From Planctomycetaceae bacterium (GTDB lineage Bacteria > Planctomycetota > Planctomycetia > Planctomycetales > Planctomycetaceae), in NCBI GenBank assembly GCA_020426505.1, contig JAGQPX010000005.1:45799-109798 (forward strand): 64,000 bases of DNA. The letters are read 5' to 3'. The position numbers were made by a program, and so were the translations under genes. This document shows positions 8,253-17,778 of the stretch, in pieces; position 1 is the stretch's first letter; the number at the start of each line of letters is the position of its first letter. The notes beneath the pieces were generated by a model. It was not told the origin of the DNA, did no database searches, and saw nothing but the letters and a program-made list of their open reading frames with translations.

Positions 8253-10757
8253 ATGAGTCTGATGACGTGCTCTGCGGTCGATCGCATCTCCGGTCGGTCA
8301 TTTGTTTCCCCTCTTCTCAGTGCCGTGCTGATTGTGACAGCGACTGCTTCCTCCAGCGTGGCAGCTGTCACCATTGGACCGAACGAGACGGGAGAGGGCA
8401 TCACCTTGCGTGGTCCCGACTCACGGCAGCAGGTGTTCGTCACTGCTGAGTCCGAGACGGGAAAACTGGAAGACCTCACGCATCACGTGACGTACGCCTC
8501 AGAGCCAGCAGGCATCATTGAGGTGGCGAGTGACGGGCTGGTCAAACCGTTGGCAGACGGCATCGCCACACTGCGAGCGACCAGCGAAGACGGACAGACC
8601 GCAGAGGTCGCCGTCACGGTGTCTGACTACGAAGGCCATCGTCTGATCAACTTCAAGAATCAGGTCGTGCCGGTCTTCACCAAGCTGACTTGCAACAGTG
8701 GTGGCTGTCATGGCAAATCGAGCGGGCAGAACGGATTTCGCCTGTCACTTCTCGGCTTCTACCCCGAGGACGATTACGAATTCCTTGTGAAGGAAGGCCG
8801 AGGCCGACGGCTGTTCCCACCAGCGCCGAGCGAGAGTCTGTTGCTCAAGAAAGCGACCGGCGAGATGCCGCACGGCGGAGGTGCACGGCTCGAACGAGAC
8901 AGTCACGAGTACCGGTTGATTGAACGCTGGATCGCACAAGGCATGCCCTACGGCAATCCGGAAGATCCGGTCGTGACAGGTATCAAATGCCTGCCCGAGA
9001 AACGCATCATGGACCGCAAGGATCAACAGCAGATCACGGTTCAGGCAACCTACAGCGACGGGACGACTGAAGACGTCACACGTATGGCGCTCTTCGAGGC
9101 GAACGACAGCGAACTGGCAGAAGCCTCACTGACAGGTCTGGTCGACACGACCGACCTCGCCGGCGAAGTGGCCGTCATGGCCCGCTATCAGGGACAGGTC
9201 TCGACGTTTCGCGCGACAGTCCCGCTCGGCGAAGATGTCTCCAAACTGCCGGAAGTCCGCACGCTAGTCGACGAAGCGGTCTTCGGTAAGCTGAAAGAAC
9301 TGGGCATCCCCCCGTCAGAGTTGTGTGACGATGCGACCTTCCTGCGTCGCGTCTCGATCGACATCACCGGGACCATGCCGACCGCCGAAGAGGCTGAGGC
9401 GTTCCTCGCTGATCCGTCACCCGACAAGCGAGACCGGCTGATCGACCAACTGCTCGACAGTCCGGAGTACGCGGACTACTTCACGACCAAATGGAACGCC
9501 ATCCTCCGCAACAAGAAGCGGCAGAATGAAGACGTCTCAGGTACGTATGCCTTCCATCAATGGATCTGGCAGTCTCTGTACCAGAACAAACCGTACGATC
9601 AATTCGTCGGGGAGATCATCACGGCAACGGGTGATGCCCGTTTCAATCCGCCGGTCGTCTGGTATCGCGAAGTGGGCGAGATCAACGAGCAGGTTGAGGA
9701 CACCGCTCAGCTTTTTTTGGGGGTCCGCATTCAATGTGCCCGCTGCCATCATCACCCGTTCGAGAAGTGGAGCCAGAATGATTATTACTCACTGGCCGCC
9801 TTCTTCAGCCGCATCGGTCGCAAGGACTTGCCGGTCGGCACGGGCATCAGCACAGCAACCCGCGACAAGCGGTTATTCCACAACGAAGGGGCGGCAACTC
9901 AGAACAATCCGCGGAGTGGCGAGTCACTCATCCCGGCTGGTCTCGGCAGCGAGCCGTTGACGATTGCACCGGATGAAGACCCGCGGGCCTACCTTGCCGA
10001 ATGGATGGCCGATCCGAGCAACGCGTTCTTCGCGAAGTCACTCGTCAACCGTTACTGGAAACACTTCACCGGGCGAGGCATCGTTGAGCCGGAGGACGAC
10101 ATGCGGGAAACGAACCCGCCATCCAATCCCGAACTACTGGACGGCCTCGCTCAGAGCTTCGTCGAGAGCGGCTTCGACTTGAAAGAACTGATCCGCACCA
10201 TTTGTCGCTCGTCGACTTATCAGCTGTCAGCCCTGCCGAACGATCACAACCTCAGCGACCGGCAGAACTTCTCCCGGTACTATCCCAAACGGTTGACGGC
10301 TGAGGCCCTGTTCGACGGCTTCCATCAGGTGACTGGAGTGCCTCCGTCGATCGGTGGGCTGCCAGCGGGATGGGGAGCGACGCAGATGGCAGACATGTCG
10401 AACGCACCGTACTTCCTCAAGGTCTTCGGCCAACCGCAGGCAGACACCGCTTGCGAGTGCGAGCGTTCGATGGATGCCAACCTCGCACAGAGTCTGCATC
10501 TGCTCAACAGCTCTGAAGTGCAGAACACGATCGCCAACGCCAGCGGTCGAGCGGCTGCACTCGCCAAGGATGAAACCCGAACCAAGGAAGAGAAGGTCAC
10601 CGAGTTGTACCACTGGGTTTTCGCACGGGATCCGCAGGCGGATGAACTGCAGATCGCGATCGCCCACATCGACAAACATGCCGAGAATCCCCAACCGGCA
10701 TACGAGGATCTCCTGTGGGCCCTCATTAACACCAAGGAATTCCTGTTCAATCACTGA
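8253..10757 (+). CDS. Secreted planctomycete cytochrome-like protein with Ig-like, DUF1549 and DUF1553 domains
   Basis: The start at 8253 is supported by AAGGAG six bases upstream and gives a signal peptide ending near SSVAA. The 834-residue protein then has an Ig-like (BIG2-type) domain at about 45-125 and a cytochrome-like segment with the unusual spacing C147-NSGG-C152-H153. A second Ig-like stretch lies at about 235-325, DUF1549 at about 335-530, and DUF1553 at about 590-830. DUF1549 contains C495-AR-C498-H499 in the context CHHHPFEKW, a conserved CxxCH of that domain. Planctomycetes encode dozens of such proteins; they are secreted and thought to be redox-linked parts of polymer breakdown, but no reaction is established. 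It leads a cassette with two further secreted proteins. Heme attachment is inferred from CxxCH only. Confidence 0.9.
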   Translation: MSLMTCSAVDRISGRSFVSPLLSAVLIVTATASSSVAAVTIGPNETGEGITLRGPDSRQQVFVTAESETGKLEDLTHHVTYASEPAGIIEVASDGLVKPLADGIATLRATSEDGQTAEVAVTVSDYEGHRLINFKNQVVPVFTKLTCNSGGCHGKSSGQNGFRLSLLGFYPEDDYEFLVKEGRGRRLFPPAPSESLLLKKATGEMPHGGGARLERDSHEYRLIERWIAQGMPYGNPEDPVVTGIKCLPEKRIMDRKDQQQITVQATYSDGTTEDVTRMALFEANDSELAEASLTGLVDTTDLAGEVAVMARYQGQVSTFRATVPLGEDVSKLPEVRTLVDEAVFGKLKELGIPPSELCDDATFLRRVSIDITGTMPTAEEAEAFLADPSPDKRDRLIDQLLDSPEYADYFTTKWNAILRNKKRQNEDVSGTYAFHQWIWQSLYQNKPYDQFVGEIITATGDARFNPPVVWYREVGEINEQVEDTAQLFLGVRIQCARCHHHPFEKWSQNDYYSLAAFFSRIGRKDLPVGTGISTATRDKRLFHNEGAATQNNPRSGESLIPAGLGSEPLTIAPDEDPRAYLAEWMADPSNAFFAKSLVNRYWKHFTGRGIVEPEDDMRETNPPSNPELLDGLAQSFVESGFDLKELIRTICRSSTYQLSALPNDHNLSDRQNFSRYYPKRLTAEALFDGFHQVTGVPPSIGGLPAGWGATQMADMSNAPYFLKVFGQPQADTACECERSMDANLAQSLHLLNSSEVQNTIANASGRAAALAKDETRTKEEKVTELYHWVFARDPQADELQIAIAHIDKHAENPQPAYEDLLWALINTKEFLFNH

Positions 10758-10888
10758 TCGTTCGCGATTGCAGCTTCGCACAGGTTGAGACCGGACCGCG
10801 TGATCTTTCACGGCCCGGCCATGCTCAACTGCAAGCGATGCTCGACGGGGCAACGAATCTCAGGAACGTGAAAGCGCTTCGGGGCGAC

Positions 10889-13800
10889 ATGCACATGTCT
10901 AGATACACTCGCTTTGCAACTCTCACATTCACTGCACTCTGTTTGTGTGCGGGGGCGACTCAGGCCCAGCTGCCGCAGACACGGCTGTACGTCGTCGATC
11001 CGCCCGGGGCACAGGTCGGCTCATTCACCGAGGTGACCGTCGCGCGAGGCGATGATCTCGATGAGGTCGACGAACTGCACTTTAATCATCCGGGCATCTT
11101 CGCCACACAAGTCACACAGCCGTCTGCGAACGGTCCGCAGCCGGTGGCGAACAAGTTCCGCGTGGCTGTCGCCGATGATGTGCCACCCGGTCGATACGAG
11201 GTGCGTGCCAGTGGTCTTTACGGCCTCAGCAACCCGCGCACGTTCATGATCGGACGCCGTGCCGAGATCAAGGAGGCTGAGCCGAACAATGACGCTGCGA
11301 ATGCCAAGCCGGTTGATGTCGGCACTGTTGTCAACGGTCTGATCAACGGAGCAGGCGACATCGACGTCTTCAAGTTCGCAGCGACCGCGGGCCAGCGGAT
11401 CGTCATCGACGTGCAGTCGAAGCGGATCGACTCAAAACTCGATCCTCAGTTGACCTTGCAGGACGCATCCGGTCGGCCTCTCAAGTTCGCCCGAAGCCAG
11501 TACGGCCCCGATGATCTTTTGGTGTTTGACGTCCCCGCTGACGGTGAGTATCTCATCGAACTCCGGGACCTCGCCTTCACCGGCAGTGCGGATCATGTCT
11601 ATCGGCTGGCTATTCACACGGACCCACAGATTCGTTTCAGCATCCCCGCAGCCGGGCAGGCGGGCACCACCGGGAAGTTCACGCTTTACGGCTACAACTT
11701 GCCGGGTGGCGAACGCACCGAATCCGTCTCCGCCGGTGCACCACTCGAAAAACTCACTGTCGACATTCCAATCCCTGCACGTGATGCACTTCCCGGTTCC
11801 CTCGTCGGCGTGCCTTCACATGCCGCCGGGCTCGACCTGTTCGCCTGGCACCTCGAAGCCGACGGACGTGCGTCCAACACGATTCACCTCGGCGTCACCG
11901 ATGCCGCCCCCACGGCTGAGACCGAACCGAACGACGAACCTGCCGCCGCCAATGCCATTACAGCCCCTGCCGACGTCACCGGACAATTGGCAACGGTGAA
12001 GGACATCGACACGTACGCGATCGATGCTAAGGCGAACGAGGAGTTTCAGATCGAGGTCATCGCACATCGCGGCGGTGCGTTAATCGATGCGGTGCTCAAG
12101 GTGCAGCAGGTCACTAAAGCCGAGGACGGCAGCGAACAGGTCAAGGAACTCACGACGCAGGACGACTTCACGACGAACCTCGCTGCCCTCACGTTCGACA
12201 CGGCGACTGACGACCCGGTCTTTCGATTGAAGGCTCCCGTAGATGGCACGTACCGCATCTCGGTCCGCGACCGTGCCTATGAGCACAACGCCGACCCGTC
12301 TCTCGTCTATCGCTTGACCGTCCACAAGCCGCAGCCGGACTTCCGTCTGGTCGCCGTGCCCTCGGGGAGTGCGGTCGGTCTCACATGGCCTGTCGGTCTC
12401 CGCAGGGGCGATCACTTTGCGATCGATGTCCTCGTGCATCGTCAGGACGGATTTAACGGACCGATTGAGATCGACGTGCCCAACCTTCCATTCGGATTTG
12501 AGACGGAGGGGGTCACCATTCTCGAGGGAGAGACAACCGGCACACTCGTTCTCACCTCAACCGGTGCCGCTCCCCCGGAGCGTCAGTTCGTTGAGATCAC
12601 CGGCACCGCCAAAATCGACAGAGGCGAGGGACCGCAGCCGGTTTCGCACAAGGCCCGTGCCGGCTCTGTCGTCTGGAACCGGGCCGACAAGGTCCCCTCA
12701 GTCGCGCGGCTGACCGACACGCTGACACTCAGCGTGATGGACGAGCCGGCCCCGTTCGTCGTGTCGCATGATGTTCCGCAGATCGAGGTCTGTCAGGGGC
12801 GACAAATCCTCGTGCCCCTTACACTCTCGACCAATCTCGCCGGTGAGCCGGTGCAGGTGCTCGGCCAGAACTACGAACTCAAACCGCAGGGCGAACAGAA
12901 GCCGGGCATCCCGAACGATCTGGTCCTCAAGCCGGCCGGTTTGCCGAAGGAAGCCAAGATCGAAGCGGGTGACGTCACAATCCCCAAGGAGCAGACCGCT
13001 CAAACGATGCGTTTGTTCGTCGCAGCCGACAGCCCGCCGAAGACGTACAAGCTGATGCTGTCGGGAACGGTCGCTGTCCCCTATCGTCGCAACCCGGCGA
13101 AGGCGATACGGGCTGAGGGGCTCAAGGCTCGGGCGGTCGCTGAGGAGAATGAACTCAAGGCACTCGTCGAGCAGGCAACGACGCAGGTCGCCTCCATCAA
13201 CACGCGACTCGAGCAGGCGGCTCAGCAGATCACGCAGGCACAGGCAGCCGTCACCACCAAAGAGCAGGAACTCGCAACTGCGAACACGCTCGTCGCACAA
13301 CTGGCAGCCGAGCGAGAAGCGGCCATGAAAACGGTGGCATCACTCACCGACGTGGAGGCAAAGGCGATCGCCTTTGCTGAAGCTGCTCAAAAGGCCGCGG
13401 AAGGTTCAACCGCAGCCGTCGTGAAGGAGCAAAGCACGCTCGCTCAACAGTCTGTTACAAAGGCGGCCGAAGTCCTCGCAGCCACGAAGGCGTCAGTGAC
13501 TGAACTCACTCAGAAACACGATGCTGCCGTTGCACAGGTCAAACCGGCGACCGACGCACTCGCCGCCGCGAAGGAGGCCGTGCCGAAAGTGCAGGCGACG
13601 CAGACAGCCCTTCAGGCTGAAAAGTCCGCCGCTGAGGCACTCGTCGCTGAGCGCACCGCTGCTGTCGCCCCGGCCACCAAGGCACGCGAAGAGGCCGAGA
13701 AGGTCGCGTCCGCTGCGGCCGAGGCCTCGAAACCGAACAACCTCAACGTCACCCAGACGCTGCCGCCGATCGTGATCGTGGTCAATCCGGCCCCCGTCCA

Positions 13801-14101
13801 ACTGGCCGCCGCCCTCTCAGCAGCAGAGGTCAAGAAGGGGGCGACCATCGATGCAACCGTGACCATCACCCGGCAGAACGACTTTACTGGACCGGTCACG
13901 CTTTCACTGGTCGAAGGGGGCACGCAACTGACCGCTCCGGAAGTCTCAGTCCCTGCTGATCAAACGACGGGCGTCCTCAAGCTCACCGCCCCTGCCGAGG
14001 CTGCCCCGGGTGATGTTGCGAACCTCGTGGTACGGGCCAAGGTGGACCACAACGGCGAAGCTCTCGTCGACGTCCCGATCAAGGTCAAGATCATCGAATG
14101 A
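10889..14101 (+). CDS. Secreted PPC-domain protein with long C-terminal coiled coil
   Basis: The start is placed at 10889 (or Met at 10895) because the signal peptide MSRYTRFATLTFTALCLCAGATQA follows directly; an upstream in-frame ATG at 10838 would bury it. The protein is about 1070 residues. Two pre-peptidase C-terminal (PPC) type beta-sandwich domains begin with the typical AEPNND and TEPNDE motifs (about 130-245 and 345-480). Further beta domains follow to about 735. From about 740 to 950 there is an Ala/Glu/Lys/Gln-rich heptad-like coiled coil (nucleotides about 13110-13735), then a final beta domain starting VVNPAPVQLAAALS. No catalytic motif was seen, so it is probably a binding or scaffold protein. 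It lies between two cytochrome-containing genes and is likely co-transcribed with the first. Confidence 0.85.
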   Translation: MHMSRYTRFATLTFTALCLCAGATQAQLPQTRLYVVDPPGAQVGSFTEVTVARGDDLDEVDELHFNHPGIFATQVTQPSANGPQPVANKFRVAVADDVPPGRYEVRASGLYGLSNPRTFMIGRRAEIKEAEPNNDAANAKPVDVGTVVNGLINGAGDIDVFKFAATAGQRIVIDVQSKRIDSKLDPQLTLQDASGRPLKFARSQYGPDDLLVFDVPADGEYLIELRDLAFTGSADHVYRLAIHTDPQIRFSIPAAGQAGTTGKFTLYGYNLPGGERTESVSAGAPLEKLTVDIPIPARDALPGSLVGVPSHAAGLDLFAWHLEADGRASNTIHLGVTDAAPTAETEPNDEPAAANAITAPADVTGQLATVKDIDTYAIDAKANEEFQIEVIAHRGGALIDAVLKVQQVTKAEDGSEQVKELTTQDDFTTNLAALTFDTATDDPVFRLKAPVDGTYRISVRDRAYEHNADPSLVYRLTVHKPQPDFRLVAVPSGSAVGLTWPVGLRRGDHFAIDVLVHRQDGFNGPIEIDVPNLPFGFETEGVTILEGETTGTLVLTSTGAAPPERQFVEITGTAKIDRGEGPQPVSHKARAGSVVWNRADKVPSVARLTDTLTLSVMDEPAPFVVSHDVPQIEVCQGRQILVPLTLSTNLAGEPVQVLGQNYELKPQGEQKPGIPNDLVLKPAGLPKEAKIEAGDVTIPKEQTAQTMRLFVAADSPPKTYKLMLSGTVAVPYRRNPAKAIRAEGLKARAVAEENELKALVEQATTQVASINTRLEQAAQQITQAQAAVTTKEQELATANTLVAQLAAEREAAMKTVASLTDVEAKAIAFAEAAQKAAEGSTAAVVKEQSTLAQQSVTKAAEVLAATKASVTELTQKHDAAVAQVKPATDALAAAKEAVPKVQATQTALQAEKSAAEALVAERTAAVAPATKAREEAEKVASAAAEASKPNNLNVTQTLPPIVIVVNPAPVQLAAALSAAEVKKGATIDATVTITRQNDFTGPVTLSLVEGGTQLTAPEVSVPADQTTGVLKLTAPAEAAPGDVANLVVRAKVDHNGEALVDVPIKVKIIE

Positions 14102-14109
14102 CTCACACA

Positions 14110-14229
14110 CGTGCCACTGCTTCGGGTGGATCCAGCAGATGTCGGATACAGATTCGGCACTGCTTATCCGCCGGAAGTAGTGCCAAGCCAGATTTGCCTC
14201 CGCAACTCCGACAGCCAAGCAGTGGCACG
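14110..14229. repeat. Inverted-repeat element between cassette genes
   Basis: A 13-bp perfect inverted repeat pairs CGTGCCACTGCTT at 14110-14122 with AAGCAGTGGCACG at 14217-14229. Inside it a second dyad, GGCACTGCTT at 14156-14165 and AAGTAGTGCC at 14175-14184, matches with one mismatch and is a variant of the same core. The whole 120-bp gap is thus built from four copies of one roughly 10-12 bp core in alternating orientation. It looks like a REP-like or miniature inverted-repeat element. Confidence 0.6.
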
Positions 14230-14268
14230 ACACCCCAGTAAGAACCAATCAAACCAGGATCACGACAC

Positions 14269-17085
14269 GTGAGACATACTGCCCTCATCGCTGTTATCGC
14301 GCTTCTGACAAATTTCTCCGTCGTCTTTGCGGATGACGAGCCGGGACCCATTACTCCCGAGGCGGTCACGCTCGATCGTGAGGTTGACTTCCGACAGGAC
14401 GTGTTGCCCATGCTGCAGGCCAAGTGTCTGGCGTGTCACAGTGCGTCGGTCAAGGAAGGCAGCCTGGTGCTGGAGAATGTCGAAGCGATCCTCCAAGGGG
14501 GCGACTCAGGCCCTTCGGTCGTGGCAGGCAAGCCCGAAGAGAGTCTGCTATTCACACAAGCGACACGGCAGGCCGAGTCCTTCATGCCGCCGCTGCCGAA
14601 CGATGCGAACGCCAAACCCCTCACACCTCATGAGGCGGGACTGCTCAAACTCTGGATCGAGCAGGGAGCCAAGGCCTCGATGGGATCGGGCGGAGCGATC
14701 AACTGGCAGTCACTGCCGGACACACTGAACCCAATCTACAGTCTGGCCCTCACGCCGGACGAACGATACGTCGCAGCCGGTCGAGGCAACGATATCGTCG
14801 TTTACGACATTCTGCGTCAGCGGCAAGTGGCGACGCTCAGCGATCCGGCCTTGGAAGGGGCCGCTCACCGCGACTTCGTGCACACACTCGACTTCAGCCC
14901 GGACGGCCAATGGCTCGCCTCCGGAGGATACCGCATCGTCAAACTCTGGCAGAAGGTTTCGCCCATCGAGGAGCAACGCCCCCTCGAAGGAGCCGCTGCG
15001 AAAATGGCGGTCTCGCCGGACGGCAGTCTCATCGCAGCTGCCCTGCCTGATGGACGCATTCGACTGGAAACGCGTGCCTCCGGAACAGAGGCCCGCTTCA
15101 TCGAAGGTCATGGTGCTGTCGTGAGTGGGCTCGCCTTCCTGTCGGATGGTGCGTCATTGTTGACTGCTTCCGCAGAGAGTGTCCGTCGCTGGAACGTGGC
15201 AGACGGAGCGTCAGTAGGCGAACTGAAGACTCCCTCCCCAGTGCAGGCTGTGCTGGCGTCGGCTGATGGAGCACAGGTCATCACGGGTCATGCGGACGGC
15301 ATCGTACGCGTGTGGTCGATCGACCAGTTGACCGCAGAGCCGCCCGCCGTAGCCGCAGCACCTGTAGTCGAGCTTAGAGGACACGAAAAGCAAGTGACCG
15401 CATTGACCTGGGCCGTTGATGGCGGTCCCCGGCTGGTCTCAGCCAGCGAAGACGGATCGCATCGTCAATGGGATGTCGCTGCGGGCACCGAGACCCGCAA
15501 GCTCGATCATGGGGCACCAATCACCAATGTCGTCGCGACCAACGACGGCACCAAACTCGCAACTGTCGGCACTGATCACATCGTCCGTCTCTGGGAAACG
15601 ACGGGCAACAAACTGGCCGACGTGCAAGGAAATCCCCAACTGACCGACGCCATCGCACGTCGTAAGGAGGACCTGGCTGTCGCCACGAATCGCAAACAAC
15701 TCGCGGAGGCGGCCGTTACTGCGACCGAGAACGATATTAAGGGACGGGAAGAGTCGCTGACGAAGGCCAAGGAGGCTCTCACCGCAGCCGAAAAGACTCT
15801 CGAAGAGGCCAAGGCCAAAGTTCCCGAAGCGGAGAAAGCACAAGCCGCTGCCAAGGAAGCGCTGGATGCCAAGCCGGAAGACGAAGCTCTCAAAAAGGCC
15901 TTCACCGATGCGGAAGCTGCCACCAAAGCCGCGAATGAGGCCGTCACCAAGGCCGAAGAAGGTGTCGCATCCGCCAAGCGGGGAGTCGACCTTTCGGAGA
16001 AGAGTATCGCCACCGCCAAGGCCGAGTTGGAAACCCGCACCAAAACGCGGGACGAAGAGATCGCAGGGGAGACTGCCGCCACCGAAGCTGTCGCCGCTGC
16101 TGAGAAACAGTCAGCTGATGCAGCCACCACTCTAGCGCAGCTCGCTTTCACGCTGGACGGCAGCGCACTGGCAACGACGGATGCCACTGGGGTGATCACG
16201 CTCTGGCACGTCGGCACGCAGAAGCCGATGGCCGTGATCCCGGCGGAGACACCCCTGACCGCCATCAATGCGGCTGCCGATGGCCGGTTGCTGACATCGA
16301 CCGAAGATGGACGACTGCTCGTTGTGCGACCGGAGCCTCAGTGGACGCTCGCAGGTCATTTGGGCCCAGCAGCCGATGCGGGAGAGGACGTGTCCGCCTC
16401 GGCACTGCTCGGACGGGTGCTGGCGATCGACTTCAGTCCGGATGGGTCCCGCCTCGCGGTCGGCAGCGGCGTCCCCTCGCGCAGTGGCCAACTCACCATC
16501 TGGAACCTCGTTGATCGTACGCTCGCTCTTGACGTTGCAGAGGCACACAGCGACACGGTGTTCGACGTCGCCTTCTCACGAGATGGCACGCTGCTCGCCA
16601 GCTGTGCGGCTGACAAGTTCGCCAAAGTGTTCGATGCCGCGACCGGAGAACTTCGCAACACGTTTGAAGGTCACACGGGTCATGTGCTCGGCGTGACCTG
16701 GAAGGCGGATGAGTCACAAGTCGCCACTGGCGGTGCCGACAACGCGATCAAGATCTGGAACACATCGACCAGCGAACAGGCGCGGACGATCACATCACAC
16801 ACCAAACCAGTTGTCGGTTTGAGGTTCATTGGCACGGGAGACAACATCGTCTCGGCCAGCGGCGACAAACGAGTCATGCTGCACACTGCCGGTAACGGCA
16901 AGAACTACCGCACATTTTCCGGTTCGACCGATTTTCTGCATGCCGTCGTTATTTCGCGAGACGAGTCGCTGGTCATCGCGGGTGGCGAGGACGGAGTCAT
17001 CCGGGTCTGGAACGGAGCCGACGGCAATTTGCTGAAAGCATTTGAGCCTCCCGTACCTCATGGCAACGAGCAGGCGGCTCGGTAG
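14269..17085 (+). CDS. Secreted cytochrome c-type WD40 protein with inserted coiled coil
   Basis: The start codon is GTG at 14269, giving a signal peptide MRHTALIAVIALLTNFSVVFA. The 938-residue protein has a planctomycete-type cytochrome domain at about 38-145, with C53-LA-C56-H57 and the following ASVKEGSLVLE and GKPEESLL features. WD40-type repeats with LWxx or VWS-like strand ends run from about 150 to 455. An Ala/Lys/Glu coiled coil occupies about 463-622 (nucleotides 15655-16135), and WD40 repeats resume to about 930. The coiled coil is therefore inserted in the propeller region rather than appended. The expected role is extracytoplasmic: a heme-binding module on a protein-interaction platform. 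It follows the PPC protein gene, which carries a similar coiled coil. Confidence 0.9.
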   Translation: MRHTALIAVIALLTNFSVVFADDEPGPITPEAVTLDREVDFRQDVLPMLQAKCLACHSASVKEGSLVLENVEAILQGGDSGPSVVAGKPEESLLFTQATRQAESFMPPLPNDANAKPLTPHEAGLLKLWIEQGAKASMGSGGAINWQSLPDTLNPIYSLALTPDERYVAAGRGNDIVVYDILRQRQVATLSDPALEGAAHRDFVHTLDFSPDGQWLASGGYRIVKLWQKVSPIEEQRPLEGAAAKMAVSPDGSLIAAALPDGRIRLETRASGTEARFIEGHGAVVSGLAFLSDGASLLTASAESVRRWNVADGASVGELKTPSPVQAVLASADGAQVITGHADGIVRVWSIDQLTAEPPAVAAAPVVELRGHEKQVTALTWAVDGGPRLVSASEDGSHRQWDVAAGTETRKLDHGAPITNVVATNDGTKLATVGTDHIVRLWETTGNKLADVQGNPQLTDAIARRKEDLAVATNRKQLAEAAVTATENDIKGREESLTKAKEALTAAEKTLEEAKAKVPEAEKAQAAAKEALDAKPEDEALKKAFTDAEAATKAANEAVTKAEEGVASAKRGVDLSEKSIATAKAELETRTKTRDEEIAGETAATEAVAAAEKQSADAATTLAQLAFTLDGSALATTDATGVITLWHVGTQKPMAVIPAETPLTAINAAADGRLLTSTEDGRLLVVRPEPQWTLAGHLGPAADAGEDVSASALLGRVLAIDFSPDGSRLAVGSGVPSRSGQLTIWNLVDRTLALDVAEAHSDTVFDVAFSRDGTLLASCAADKFAKVFDAATGELRNTFEGHTGHVLGVTWKADESQVATGGADNAIKIWNTSTSEQARTITSHTKPVVGLRFIGTGDNIVSASGDKRVMLHTAGNGKNYRTFSGSTDFLHAVVISRDESLVIAGGEDGVIRVWNGADGNLLKAFEPPVPHGNEQAAR

Positions 17086-17194
17086 GTGAGCCTTCATCAC
17101 TCGACCGTCATGTGAGCGTCCGGTTGACGTGTTGCGTCGTTCTGATTGAAATGGTCACACGTCTCCACTCCACAAGGCTGACCATGAGAATGGC

Positions 17195-17752
17195 ATGAAT
17201 GCTGAGCGGTTGATCCTGTTCTGGCTGTTGATGATGTGTATTGCCGTCGGGTTGTCCCTGACAACTCCGGAGCCAGTTGGTGGGCATGGGACTCAGCACA
17301 ACACACACACGGCGATGTTCGCGGGGAGCCCGACGCCACCGTCTGACAGAATCCTGATTCTCGGGTGGATGTTCGGCCTTGCGAGCGTCGGTCTCTTTGT
17401 GACTTGCATGACACTGGGAATAACTCGTCGGTCGGAGCGGTCTGATCCACTGAGATACGTGCTGTTCGGCGTTGGTGCGTTGTTGTACGCCGGGGTAGTC
17501 ACCATGATGGCGTATGCCGACCGTATGGCAGTTCGCAGTGGAGAGGTTGCTTATCTCGGCTGGTTCCCGGCAGGGACCAGTTGGATGCTATTTGGAATGT
17601 GGATCGCGCCACTTGTTTTCGTGGCGGCGTACGTCATTGGGTTTCGGCGATGGATTCTGCCTCCGGAGTCGATGTTGAAGTTCGAGGAACTCGTTGCGGT
17701 CAGTCGGTGCCACGAAACGTCTGCTGGCGAGACGGACAGTTCACTCACCTGA
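17195..17752 (+). CDS. Small integral membrane protein, four segments, possible symporter partner
   Basis: The 185-residue protein has four hydrophobic segments at about 6-23, 52-73, 90-108 and 130-148, with a polar loop after the first (GGHGTQHNTHTAMFAG) and a hydrophilic tail. I do not recognise a named family. It ends 26 bp before the start of the sodium/solute symporter gene on the same strand. Small membrane proteins are commonly encoded just before SSS-family symporters, so a stabilising or accessory role is possible. The start ATG at 17195 is followed at once by a transmembrane segment (NAERLILFWLLMMCIAVGL). No promoter-like sequence was found in the 109-bp gap after the WD40 gene. Confidence 0.75.
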   Translation: MNAERLILFWLLMMCIAVGLSLTTPEPVGGHGTQHNTHTAMFAGSPTPPSDRILILGWMFGLASVGLFVTCMTLGITRRSERSDPLRYVLFGVGALLYAGVVTMMAYADRMAVRSGEVAYLGWFPAGTSWMLFGMWIAPLVFVAAYVIGFRRWILPPESMLKFEELVAVSRCHETSAGETDSSLT

Positions 17753-17778
17753 AAACTCGACCTGGAGATGGTCTGCGC

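Noticed and set aside
12698..13300. 200-codon minus-strand frame
   Set aside because: It lies antisense to the PPC-domain protein and is explained by its biased codons; no ribosome site or family match.
15576..16268. 230-codon minus-strand frame rich in Ser/Ala/Val
   Set aside because: It is antisense to the coiled-coil insert of the WD40 protein; the GCC/AAG/GAG codon runs there open the reverse frame without any real gene.
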